Of a stretch of 64,000 nt of DNA, positions 52,318 to 59,889 are shown in pieces; the first letter of the stretch is position 1, and every line of letters starts with the position of its first letter. The notes beneath the pieces were generated by a model. The model was not told the DNA's origin, did no database searches, and saw nothing but the letters and a program-made list of their open reading frames with translations. This DNA is from Collinsella sp. Lineage in GTDB: Bacteria; Actinomycetota; Coriobacteriia; Coriobacteriales; Coriobacteriaceae. The stretch is from contig DXMK01000005.1 in NCBI GenBank assembly GCA_019414245.1, positions 1-64,000 of the forward strand, written 5' to 3'. Both the position numbers and the translations under genes were made by a program.

Positions 52318-52980
52318 ATGCGTGCTTTGTTCGAAACGTTGTTTGACATCGTGTATTTGGTGACGGTCATCACCGTCGGTATCCGTATGATTCGCGGCAG
52401 CAAAGGCAAACGCCAGTTCCAGCTGTTTGGCTGGATGGCGGTCGTTTTGGGCGCCGGTGATTCGTTCCACCTGGTCCCTCGCGCGCTGGCACTTTGCACG
52501 ACGGGCTTTGACGCTTATGCTGTACAGCTGGGACTGGGCAAGTGGATCACCTCGATTACCATGACCATCTTTTACGTGCTGCTCTACTACGTGTGGCGCG
52601 AGCGCTATCAGGTCAAGAATCACGTCGCGACGACCGCGGCGATCTTTGCCCTTGCCGCCATGCGCGTCGCGCTGTGCATGCTGCCGCAGAACCAGTGGCT
52701 TACCAACCAGACGCCGCTCGCGTGGGGCATCCTGCGCAACATTCCGTTTGCCATCATGGGCCTGATGGTCATCGTGCAGTTCTATCGCAGTGCGAAGCAG
52801 GACAACGACGAGGCCTTCCGCTGGATGTGGCTCACCATCGTGTTGAGCTTTGGTTTCTATATCCCCGTGGTCCTGTGGGCCGAGGCCATCCCTGCCATTG
52901 GCATGCTCATGATCCCGAAGACCTGCGCGTACGTCTGGACCGTGCTGATCGGCTACAACGCCATGAAGGCGGAGTGCTAG
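52318..52980 (+). CDS. Multi-pass membrane protein of unknown function
   Basis: 220-residue hydrophobic protein with about seven membrane helices, starting MRALFETLFDIVYLVTVITVGIRMIRG. Basic residues follow the first helix (RGSKGKR). No transport or enzyme motif was recognised. TAGGGAG precedes the ATG. It probably belongs to the regulon of the TetR protein just upstream, because a copy of that promoter's inverted repeat lies about 75 bases before the start codon. Confidence 0.75.
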   Translation: MRALFETLFDIVYLVTVITVGIRMIRGSKGKRQFQLFGWMAVVLGAGDSFHLVPRALALCTTGFDAYAVQLGLGKWITSITMTIFYVLLYYVWRERYQVKNHVATTAAIFALAAMRVALCMLPQNQWLTNQTPLAWGILRNIPFAIMGLMVIVQFYRSAKQDNDEAFRWMWLTIVLSFGFYIPVVLWAEAIPAIGMLMIPKTCAYVWTVLIGYNAMKAEC

Positions 52981-52999
52981 GTCCATCTTCTAAATGCAA

Positions 53000-53126
53000 C
53001 GCCCTCCCGGGTGGCGGGCACGAAGTTCCCTGCTCTACAGTCCTGCGCAAGACGGAAGCCACATTAAGTGGCTTCCTTTGCGTGCGGAACTCGCGATGAA
53101 CTTCGTGCCCGCCACCCGGGAGGGCG
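53000..53126 (+). repeat. Nested palindrome, copy 2 of the core-bearing family
   Basis: 28-bp arms (53000-53027 and 53099-53126) pair perfectly. Interior: CTGCTCTACAGTCCTGC, then hairpin GGAAGCCAC-ATTAA-GTGGCTTCC closed further by CGCAA/TTGCG, then GTGCGGAACTCGCGATG. It lies 20 bases after the membrane-protein stop codon and before the first 61-bp array. Confidence 0.92.
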
Positions 53127-53186
53127 CCCCTTTATTGATGGAAGGCCTAATAAGCTGATAATTCCATGCCCCAATGTGTTCAGAGT

Positions 53187-53522
53187 GGGACGGGCTTTCC
53201 GGATGGGCGGGGTTTCGGAAAGTGCGTTCCGGAATTTGCCTTTGGAATGGGACGCGGTTTCCCGTTGAGGGTCTTGGCGGAAACTGTGTCCCGGAATTTG
53301 GCTTTGGAATGGGATGTGGTTTCCCGTTGAGCCTCTGACGGAAAGTGCATCCCGGAATCAGGTCGGAGAATGGGATGCAGTTTCCGGATGGGGTCTCCGC
53401 GGAAAGCGTGTCCCGGAATCGGGGCTCAGGGTGGGATGCGGTTTCCCGATGGGGCTGTAGGCGGAAACTGCATCCCGATCTATGCGGGAATTCTGGGATG
53501 GGTTTTCCTGGGTGGACGGGAT
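53187..53522. repeat. 61-62-bp tandem repeat array 1
   Basis: Units start with GGGAYG at 53187, 53249, 53311, 53372, 53433 and 53495 (steps 62, 62, 61, 61, 62). Each unit is itself an imperfect hairpin: GGGATGCRGTTTCC, a 15-20-base loop, then GGAAASTGCATCCC, followed by an 18-base linker usually opening GGAAT. The rest of 53127-53664 contains no gene; it must include the promoter of the surface-protein gene, for which no clear boxes were seen. Confidence 0.9.
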
Positions 53523-53664
53523 GTTGACGCGCCTATTGGGGTTGATTTTGTACCGTTTGGAAAAATGAGACACGCCGTTCGCAAAAATGAGACACGTGGA
53601 ACTGCGCGTTTTGTGTAGCATTCAAGGGAATGAGCCGCTCCACTCGAATAAAGCGAGGTCCCTC

Positions 53665-56600
53665 ATGTACGTTCCACACCCCCGTATCCGTAGGCTGTCG
53701 AAAATCCCGCTTGTTGGGACGGCGGCGCTTGCTGCGTTGATCGCCACGAGCGTCGCCTGCTTCACGGCCACGCCCCAGGTTGCCCAGGCGGCAGACGCGC
53801 CCGCAATCACCGATATGACCGAGCAGGATTATCAAGCCCTGGGTCTGGGCACGAGCGAGGACATTCCGGCCGATACCGTTGGCCCCTATTCCACTGATAC
53901 CCCCACGACGTTTGCCACGCGCAGCGAGGTCTATATGGCAGCTAACGGTAGCCATGGCAATCGCTACACTCTGCGCGACAAGCTCGAGAACGTCGAGCGC
54001 GGTGACATTGGCGGCAGCAGCAAACTCACCGATGGCTATGGAAGTGTGTGGGGCGCCGCAAAGTTCTGGCAAAACGTCAACAACTTCGATACGAACAGCG
54101 ATCTCTACAAGCATAGCGACTACGGTGGCGGCACCTGGTCGTACCTAAGCAACAATGAGTCCTCAACAGTACTCGCCAACGACAACAACGGTTTCTCGGG
54201 CATTCACGCCACGAGTGTTGAGTTCTGCAGCGACGCCAGCACGGGCAAAAAGAGCCGCGTTGCCGAGCTCCGTGCCTACGGCGACAGTTCCTCCACGACG
54301 ATTGACGGCAAGTCATACGCCGGAAAGGTTGAGCTGGTCCTCTACTCGTTTAGCAACGGGCGTACGCGCACTCTCGACACACACCTGCCGGTGACGGTCA
54401 ACACTAATATGATGTACGAAGGCCGTTTTAAGTACCTGGATGCCGGTTACCTGCAAGAGCACGACGCCGTCTTTGATGTCGAGGCGGGCGATGTCGATGG
54501 CGACGGCGTCGACGAGCTTTTTGTCTACGCGGGCTGCTATGTCGACGAGAACGGCGTGCGCAAGGCTGTAGTCGACATGTATGACTTGGAGGGCGGCAAC
54601 TGGAAGCAAAGCGTCGTCAAGATCGATGCCGGTAACGCCGCGGACTACACCACGCACAACAAGGGCGGGAACGACTCCTGGACGCAGCTTCAGTCAGCTC
54701 CTGTCGTTTCGCTAGCGGCCGGCGACCTCGATCGCGATTTTTGCGATGACCTCGCCATCGTGGTCTCGGCACCCTACGGCAAGAAGAATATTGATAAGTC
54801 GACGCATTGCGAGCTGTTTTCGTGGGATGCATCCAAGGGTGCGCTCGTCCATGTCGATGCTCTGGGCGACGCGGGCGCAATCTCCCTCTCCGCGAACGGC
54901 AAGACCATGGTCGCTGCGAATGCGACGTTCGGCACGTTTGCCGCCTACGATGAAGAAGGAAAGAAGACGGGTGAAACCGTCACGGGCCTTATTCTTGCGG
55001 GCTATGACTGGCAACGCAGCGCTTTTGATTACGGCGCTTCTGACGGCAGCAAGGGGCTGTACGGCGCGCTGTACCGCTACGCGTATTTTGACTCGGAGTC
55101 TGGCGAGTTCAAGCTTTCCGATTGCAAGGAATACAGAGACGGGCTCCTCGCCTCCTATGGGCTGATGCATGTGCCCAACAGAGCATGGAAGGATAGCGCT
55201 CAGGATAAGCGCTATCCGTGCACCTTGGCGCCTATTGCCCTTGCCACTGCCAATCTTGACGGCCTGTCCGAGCAGCTGGCGGTCGACGAGGTGCTCGTGG
55301 GCGGCGATGTGTTCCGCGACTTTGCCTGCAGCACGGCACAGAGCGGGGCTCAGGGCTTGGGGTCCATGGTCGGAACCATGAGCATGAGCGGTCAGCAATA
55401 CAACAGCAGCAACAAGCATGACCACAAGGGTATAGAGCAGGTGTGGATCAGCGACGTCAAGGCGGGCAGCGTCTCGGGTTCGGACCGCTATAACGAGAGC
55501 TTTATCGCCGTGGTGGGCAAGCACCGCGACGAGGACCTGCGCAAGAACGATGACTACTATTGGATGACCGCCTCGCATTTTTCGCTCGACGAGAACGGAA
55601 AGGTGCGCCGCGGCGAGGAGCAGGTGATTAGCGAGAGCAACCGTCGCGGCACTACCTACGGCACATTTATCTCGCTCGCGCTGCCCGATGTCGACAACGA
55701 CAGCGTCAAGATCACGTACAAGGACCGCTACAAGGTCTATACCAACCCGCGCGTGCTTGCCGTGCTGCAGGATGCGCCCTATGTGGAGGATCTGGAGCAG
55801 GCATACGGCTATCTGGTGTTGGGCGGCACGTCATACGGAGAGGAAAAGGGCACGGGGACATCCCAGGGCTATACCATTGGCGCCGAGTTGGGCGTTGCCG
55901 TCGAGGTGCAGACCGGTCCGCCCCTGGTCGCGATGAATGCTTCAGTCGATTTTGCCGCCGAGGGATGCTATGACTACCGGAGCGAGCGCACGGTCAGCGC
56001 AAGCGTAAGCTATGAGTCGCATGCCGGCGAGGGTGACAAGGCCGTGCTCTACACGATTCCGATGGTCTATTACGAGTATGAGATCGAAAATGAGGAAACT
56101 GGTGGCAAGGGCGTGATGGCGGCGCCCGTGTCGCTCGGCGCGCAGACCTCGGTCGTTAATGTCGAGGCCTATGACCGCATTGCCAAACAGCACAATATGA
56201 CGCCGCTCAGCTACTTTTTGACCAACCGGTCGGGAGAACCCGGAACCTATCAAACGACGCTCAACGGCGAGACTCCCGTTGGGGATTCCTTTGGTCTGGG
56301 CAAGCCTGGCGTAACGCGCGCCTACACGCACGATGGGTTTAACGGCGCCGCCGCGCAGTCGGGGGCGAGCATTGAGCAGACCATCGAAGTCGAGGAGGGC
56401 AAGGAGCAGGAGCTCGAGCTCGGCTTGACGCTGAACGGCAGCGTTGTCATGGGCGCGAAGCTCGCAAAGCACGAGTTGTTTGGCGGCCTGTGCTTTGGTG
56501 CCAACGCCGGCTTTACTACGGGTAACTCCTCGAGTGAATCGACCGAATACGGCGGCACCGTCGACAACCTGCCCGAGGCCGCGCAGGGCAAGTACGGTTT

Positions 56601-57753
56601 TGTGTGGCGTCTGGGCGTCAACGCGGTGGATGTCGACAAGTTCGAGGCAGACTCGGGCGACAAGCTCGGCACCAAGGACACCGACCAGTTCTGGATCGTG
56701 GGCTATGACGTTAAGGACGTCGAGATGCCCGACGCGCCGGCCGTGACGGGCTTTACGGCAAACGCCGTCGATTCGACCAGCGTTACGTTTAGCTGGGACG
56801 ATGTACTCGCAAACAAGAGTGGCTTTAGCTACGGCGTGGGCATGCTGCAGAGCAATGCGGCGGATGCGGTCGTCAATAGCTGGAAGATTGCCGACAACAC
56901 GCAGACCTCGATCAAGTGGGATGGGCTGCAGCCCAATACGGAGTATCGATTCGCCATCGCCGCCGTTAAGAATGGATCCACGACCGAAACAGGTATTCGC
57001 TCGGCAATCATCACGGTCAAGACCATGCCCGATGGCATGACGATGACCGTGAGCGGACCTGCGGCGGATGCTGCGGAGTGGTCGGATCTTGGATACGACT
57101 CTTCGGTTGAGCGCACGGCGGGAAGCCACCTGACGCTCTCGGCGATTGGCCATGTGAAGCAACTCGGTGCCGACGATAGCGAAACAGGGCTGGCACCGAC
57201 CTATATGTGGTACCGCAAGGGCCGCGGCGAGACAGAGTTTAAGCTCGTGGGTGCCGATGGCAACCTCGCGGCTGGAACGGCCTCAAAGCTCGAGATTGAC
57301 CTGACCGCAGACGATGACGGTGCGCAGTATTACTGCCATGTGGGATACAACGACGTGGGCCTCGACACCGGCACGACGCTCGTGAATATCGAGGCCGAGG
57401 AGACGGCGCCCACAACGGTGAACGCCACCCCGATCCGCACGCGCCGCCTGTTCTCACAGGCAAGTGCGGGCGCCAAGAAGTTCCTGGACCATACGCTGGT
57501 AAACACCGCCGGCCCAACCGATTCCGAAGGCTCAAAGGACCCCGAGACTCCTGAGACCCCGACGAACCCGGACAAGCCCAAGTCCGACAACGGAGCTAAG
57601 ACCGACACCAAGGTCAAGACTACGACCACAGCGAAGAACCTCGCAAACACCGGCGACCAAACATTCGCCCTAGTCGCCACCGCAGCAGCAGCGGGAGCAA
57701 CGCTCGTAGTGATAGCCCTCATCATGCTGATCAAGCGCCGCAAGACCCACTAG
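53665..57753 (+). CDS. Large cell-wall-anchored surface protein (LAxTG)
   Basis: 1362-residue exported protein. Signal peptide about 1-46 (RRLSKIPLVGTAALAALIAT, cleavage near AQAADA). An FG-GAP/VCBS-like segment with calcium-loop pattern DVDGDGVDE lies at about 275-283 and a second AAGDLDRDFCDD near 352. Residues about 700-1015 are beta-rich with alternating polar/apolar strands and no assigned fold. A fibronectin type III-like domain (about 1020-1115) and an Ig-like domain (about 1120-1245, with YYCHVGY) follow, then a Pro/Thr/Lys spacer and a sorting signal LANTGD (about 1325), hydrophobic helix and RRK tail. The start at 53665 has GAGG upstream. Confidence 0.85.
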   Translation: MYVPHPRIRRLSKIPLVGTAALAALIATSVACFTATPQVAQAADAPAITDMTEQDYQALGLGTSEDIPADTVGPYSTDTPTTFATRSEVYMAANGSHGNRYTLRDKLENVERGDIGGSSKLTDGYGSVWGAAKFWQNVNNFDTNSDLYKHSDYGGGTWSYLSNNESSTVLANDNNGFSGIHATSVEFCSDASTGKKSRVAELRAYGDSSSTTIDGKSYAGKVELVLYSFSNGRTRTLDTHLPVTVNTNMMYEGRFKYLDAGYLQEHDAVFDVEAGDVDGDGVDELFVYAGCYVDENGVRKAVVDMYDLEGGNWKQSVVKIDAGNAADYTTHNKGGNDSWTQLQSAPVVSLAAGDLDRDFCDDLAIVVSAPYGKKNIDKSTHCELFSWDASKGALVHVDALGDAGAISLSANGKTMVAANATFGTFAAYDEEGKKTGETVTGLILAGYDWQRSAFDYGASDGSKGLYGALYRYAYFDSESGEFKLSDCKEYRDGLLASYGLMHVPNRAWKDSAQDKRYPCTLAPIALATANLDGLSEQLAVDEVLVGGDVFRDFACSTAQSGAQGLGSMVGTMSMSGQQYNSSNKHDHKGIEQVWISDVKAGSVSGSDRYNESFIAVVGKHRDEDLRKNDDYYWMTASHFSLDENGKVRRGEEQVISESNRRGTTYGTFISLALPDVDNDSVKITYKDRYKVYTNPRVLAVLQDAPYVEDLEQAYGYLVLGGTSYGEEKGTGTSQGYTIGAELGVAVEVQTGPPLVAMNASVDFAAEGCYDYRSERTVSASVSYESHAGEGDKAVLYTIPMVYYEYEIENEETGGKGVMAAPVSLGAQTSVVNVEAYDRIAKQHNMTPLSYFLTNRSGEPGTYQTTLNGETPVGDSFGLGKPGVTRAYTHDGFNGAAAQSGASIEQTIEVEEGKEQELELGLTLNGSVVMGAKLAKHELFGGLCFGANAGFTTGNSSSESTEYGGTVDNLPEAAQGKYGFVWRLGVNAVDVDKFEADSGDKLGTKDTDQFWIVGYDVKDVEMPDAPAVTGFTANAVDSTSVTFSWDDVLANKSGFSYGVGMLQSNAADAVVNSWKIADNTQTSIKWDGLQPNTEYRFAIAAVKNGSTTETGIRSAIITVKTMPDGMTMTVSGPAADAAEWSDLGYDSSVERTAGSHLTLSAIGHVKQLGADDSETGLAPTYMWYRKGRGETEFKLVGADGNLAAGTASKLEIDLTADDDGAQYYCHVGYNDVGLDTGTTLVNIEAEETAPTTVNATPIRTRRLFSQASAGAKKFLDHTLVNTAGPTDSEGSKDPETPETPTNPDKPKSDNGAKTDTKVKTTTTAKNLANTGDQTFALVATAAAAGATLVVIALIMLIKRRKTH

Positions 57754-57780
57754 TAGCCAGTCGAACATATCGACAACCCA

Positions 57781-57802
57781 AAAACCCGGGTAGCCAAAAA
57801 CA
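57781..57802 (+). terminator. Left half of the surface-gene terminator, split by an IS
   Basis: AAAACCCGGGTAGCC (57781-57795) is complementary, with one G-T pair, to GGCCACCCGGGTTTT at 59255-59269. With the IS and one copy of ACA removed the two join as a 15-bp stem with a seven-base AAAAACA loop ending in T4. Confidence 0.85.
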
Positions 57803-57849
57803 TGAACTGCCTCCCATTTCTTGGACATGAGAAATGGGAGGCTTTCTTT

Positions 57850-58341
57850 ATGCGTGTCGACTTGAGGGTGAAGCACGACATCGAGGCCAGGAAGGCGGCG
57901 ATCGGGCTCTTCGAGCGAGGCCACGGCTCCGAGTCGGCGGCGAAGGCGCTGTCGGTCCCGCGCGACACCGTGAGACGATGGCTCTACGTATACCGGTCGT
58001 TCGGAAGCGAGGTGCTGCTATCCATGGACGGCAAGCAGGCCAGGTACACATACGAGCAGAAGGTCGCCGCCGCCTCTGCCGTGGTCGACGGCGGCATGAG
58101 CAAGCGGGACGCCATGGAGGCGTTCGGGGTCATGTCCCTGGCGCCGCTCAAGAGATGGTGCGCGCTCTACCGCGAGGGCGGCGCCGAGGCGCTCAGGCCC
58201 AGGCCCAAGGGCCGGCCGAGCGGTTCCAAGGCGAGGCCGCGCACGCGCGAGCAGGAGCTCGAGGAGCGCTGCCGAAGGCTCGAGACCGAGGTGGCCTACC
58301 TAAAAAAATTGCGTGCCCTGGTCGAGAGGGACGGGCTCTGA
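57850..58341 (+). CDS. IS3-family transposase OrfA (helix-turn-helix)
   Basis: 163-residue DNA-binding subunit with two helix-turn-helix regions: about 8-45 (ARKAAIGLFERGHGSESAAK, ALSVPRDTVRRWLYVYR) and about 65-105 (KVAAASAVVDGGMSKRDAME), then a basic linker and a leucine-zipper helix (EQELEERCRRLETEVAYLKKL). Start MRVDLRVKH at 57850 follows GGGAGG. The length and double HTH fit the IS150 group. OrfA alone regulates; with OrfB it forms the transposase. Confidence 0.9.
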   Translation: MRVDLRVKHDIEARKAAIGLFERGHGSESAAKALSVPRDTVRRWLYVYRSFGSEVLLSMDGKQARYTYEQKVAAASAVVDGGMSKRDAMEAFGVMSLAPLKRWCALYREGGAEALRPRPKGRPSGSKARPRTREQELEERCRRLETEVAYLKKLRALVERDGL

Positions 58342-58348
58342 CCAGGGC
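58302..58348 (+). promoter_or_regulatory. Programmed -1 frameshift signal of the IS
   Basis: The heptamer A-AAA-AAA (58302-58308) is in the right OrfA register. Six bases later GCCCTGGTC (58315-58323) pairs perfectly with GACCAGGGC (58340-58348), with further AGAG/CTCT pairing inside, a stimulatory stem. Slipping back one base joins OrfA to the OrfB frame. Confidence 0.85.
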
Positions 58349-59213
58349 GAAGGTCGAGGCCGTGGGCGCCCTGCGCGAAGAGGGGCACGGGCTGGGGCGC
58401 CTGCTGGAGTGCGCCGGCCTGGCGAGGTCGAGCTACTACTACGCGCTGTCGCACCCGAAGGCCCCCACCAGGCCCGAGCTCTGGGAGGCCGCCGCCGAGA
58501 TATTCTCGCGCACCGCCAACGGGTGCGGCCACAGGCAGATCGCCATGTGCCTGCGCGCCGAGCGGGGCGTGCGCATAGCCTGCAAGACCGTGCTGAAGAT
58601 GATGCGCGAGATGGGCATCAGCTGCGGGATCCGCCGCGAGACCGACTACCACAGGTACAACTCGTACAGGGGCAAGGTCGGAAAGACCTTCGAGAACGTC
58701 ATCGGGCGCGACTTCGCCGCCGACGGGCCGTGGGAGAAGATGGGCACCGACGTCACCGAGTTCAAGCAGCCCTGGGGCAAGGCCTACTTCGCGCCGGTCT
58801 ACGACTTCGGCAGCAAGGAGATCGTCGCCTGGTCCACGTCGCTGCACCCCAACATGGCTCAGCAGCACGAGCTGCTCGACCAGCTCGTGTCCAGGAAGCC
58901 CGAGGGCTCCAGGCCGATCCTGCACTCGGACATGGGCTGGCAGTACCAGCAGGCCGGTTGGTGCAGGCGGCTGGAGGAGGCCGGCGTGGTGCAGAGCATG
59001 TCCCGGAAGGGCAACTGCATCGACAACGGCGCGACGGAGCAGGTGTTCGGCCACATCAAGGACGAGTTCTTCCGCGGAAGGACGTGGCCGGACTTCGAGT
59101 CCTTCAAGGCGGACCTCGACGACTTCGTGGTCCATTGGAACACGAGGAGGCGCCAGGTTAAACTGAAGGGACTGACCCCGGAGGAGTTCCGGAGACAGTC
59201 CCTTGCGGCGTAG
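58305..59213 (+). CDS. IS3-family transposase OrfB (DDE integrase domain)
   Basis: About 300 residues in the -1 frame, made as an OrfAB fusion. It has the HTH-like N-terminal segment ARSSYYYALSHP, the first catalytic Asp in WEKMGTDVTEF, the second in PILHSDMGWQYQ, and the Glu in CIDNGATEQVFGHIKDE 35 residues later, the D,D(35)E spacing of IS3 transposases and retroviral integrases. No convincing independent start codon exists at its beginning. The catalytic triad is intact, so the element is probably active or recently so. Confidence 0.9.
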   Translation, partial: KIACPGREGRALTRAKVEAVGALREEGHGLGRLLECAGLARSSYYYALSHPKAPTRPELWEAAAEIFSRTANGCGHRQIAMCLRAERGVRIACKTVLKMMREMGISCGIRRETDYHRYNSYRGKVGKTFENVIGRDFAADGPWEKMGTDVTEFKQPWGKAYFAPVYDFGSKEIVAWSTSLHPNMAQQHELLDQLVSRKPEGSRPILHSDMGWQYQQAGWCRRLEEAGVVQSMSRKGNCIDNGATEQVFGHIKDEFFRGRTWPDFESFKADLDDFVVHWNTRRRQVKLKGLTPEEFRRQSLAA

Positions 59214-59254
59214 TTCTTATTTAAGCCGTCCAAGTTTTGGGGTGCAGTTCAACA

Positions 59255-59272
59255 GGCCACCCGGGTTTTCTG
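59255..59272 (+). terminator. Right half of the IS-split terminator
   Basis: GGCCACCCGGGTTTT, partner of 57781-57795. The T-tract runs into the first truncated unit of array 2. Confidence 0.85.
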
Positions 59273-59289
59273 TTGAGTGGAGACTCCGC

Positions 59290-59650
59290 AAGCGGAAACT
59301 GCATCCCACAATTAGCGCCCGGAACGGGACACATTTTCCGTCAAGCCCTCATCCGGAAAATCCATCCCAGTTTGAGCGCCCAGACCGGGACGCACTTTCC
59401 CAAAGGGTCCTCAACGGGAAACTGCGTCCCATAATTAGGCCGAGAAATGGGATGAACTTTCCCAATGAGAGCCAACCGGAAACCACGTCCCAGAATCAGC
59501 CCCCAAAGTGGGACGCACTTTCCCAACGAGCCTCAACCGGAAAATACATCCCGGAATCCAGCTGAATAGTGGGACACTCTTTCCCAATCGGGTCCCAAGC
59601 GGAAACTGCATCCCATTCCAGACAAGAATTCCGGGACACACTTTCCGCAA
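59290..59650. repeat. 61-62-bp tandem repeat array 2
   Basis: After a truncated unit, hairpin units start with GGGAY at 59326, 59387, 59449, 59510, 59571 and 59633 (steps 61, 62, 61, 61, 62). The unit has the same plan as array 1: GGGACGCACTTTCCC, loop, GGAAACTGCATCCC and an 18-base linker. Sequence similarity between arrays is clear in the arms and loop (GAGCCTC). Confidence 0.9.
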
Positions 59651-59678
59651 ACAAAGAAGGCCACATAACGTGGCCTTC
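59643..59678 (-). repeat. Solo core hairpin at the end of array 2
   Basis: TTCCGCA, then AACAAA and the hairpin GAAGGCCAC-ATAAC-GTGGCCTTC; this is nearly the same as the inner part of copy 3 (TTCCGCACGCAAAGAAGGCC and its loop TTAAT) but without outer arms. Confidence 0.7.
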
Positions 59679-59732
59679 AACTTATATATGTTCGGCGATA
59701 CACCCAAGACAAGCCACGCCCCAACATCAGGG

Positions 59733-59862
59733 CGTCTGTCCAGGCGGAGGCATATAAGGTTCATCGCGAGTTCCGCACGCAAAGAAGGCCACTTAATGTG
59801 GCCTTCGTCTTGCGCAGGACTGTCCGAGCAGGGAACCTTATATGCCTCCGCCTGGACAGACG
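59733..59862 (-). repeat. Nested palindrome, copy 3 of the core-bearing family
   Basis: 29-bp perfect arms (59733-59761 and 59834-59862). On the minus strand the interior reads CTGCTCGGACAGTCCTGC, hairpin GAAGGCCAC-ATTAA-GTGGCCTTC closed by CGCAA/TTGCG, and GTGCGGAACTCGCGATG. It lies 27 bases beyond the stop codon of the LTA-synthase-like gene. The remaining sequence of 59651-59889 contains no gene. Confidence 0.92.
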
Positions 59863-59889
59863 TTTCAGTTGTGGCTCAGCAGCTAGCAG

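Larger units (their letters stand above)
57803..59251 (+). mobile_element. IS3-family insertion sequence (IS150-like)
   Basis: 1449-bp element bounded by 24-bp imperfect inverted repeats: left TGAACTGCCTCCCATTTC-TTGGAC (57803-57826) and right, complemented, TGAACTGCACCCCAAAAC-TTGGAC (59228-59251). The target triplet ACA is duplicated (57800-57802 and 59252-59254). It carries overlapping orfA and orfB joined by an A7 frameshift signal. Codon use (frequent AGG and ATA) differs from neighbouring genes, which favour CGC/CGT, indicating transfer from elsewhere. It looks intact. Confidence 0.93.

Noticed and set aside
53187..53522. CRISPR-like look of the 61-bp array (and of 59290-59650)
   Set aside because: Short conserved blocks alternate with variable ones, but the conserved parts are the two arms of one hairpin, the variable parts are not of spacer type, units are tandem at 61-62 bp and no cas gene is present in the window.
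53358..53621. Small open frames inside the two tandem arrays
   Set aside because: They read through the 61-bp hairpin units and only reflect the repeat sequence; no ribosome site and no known domain.
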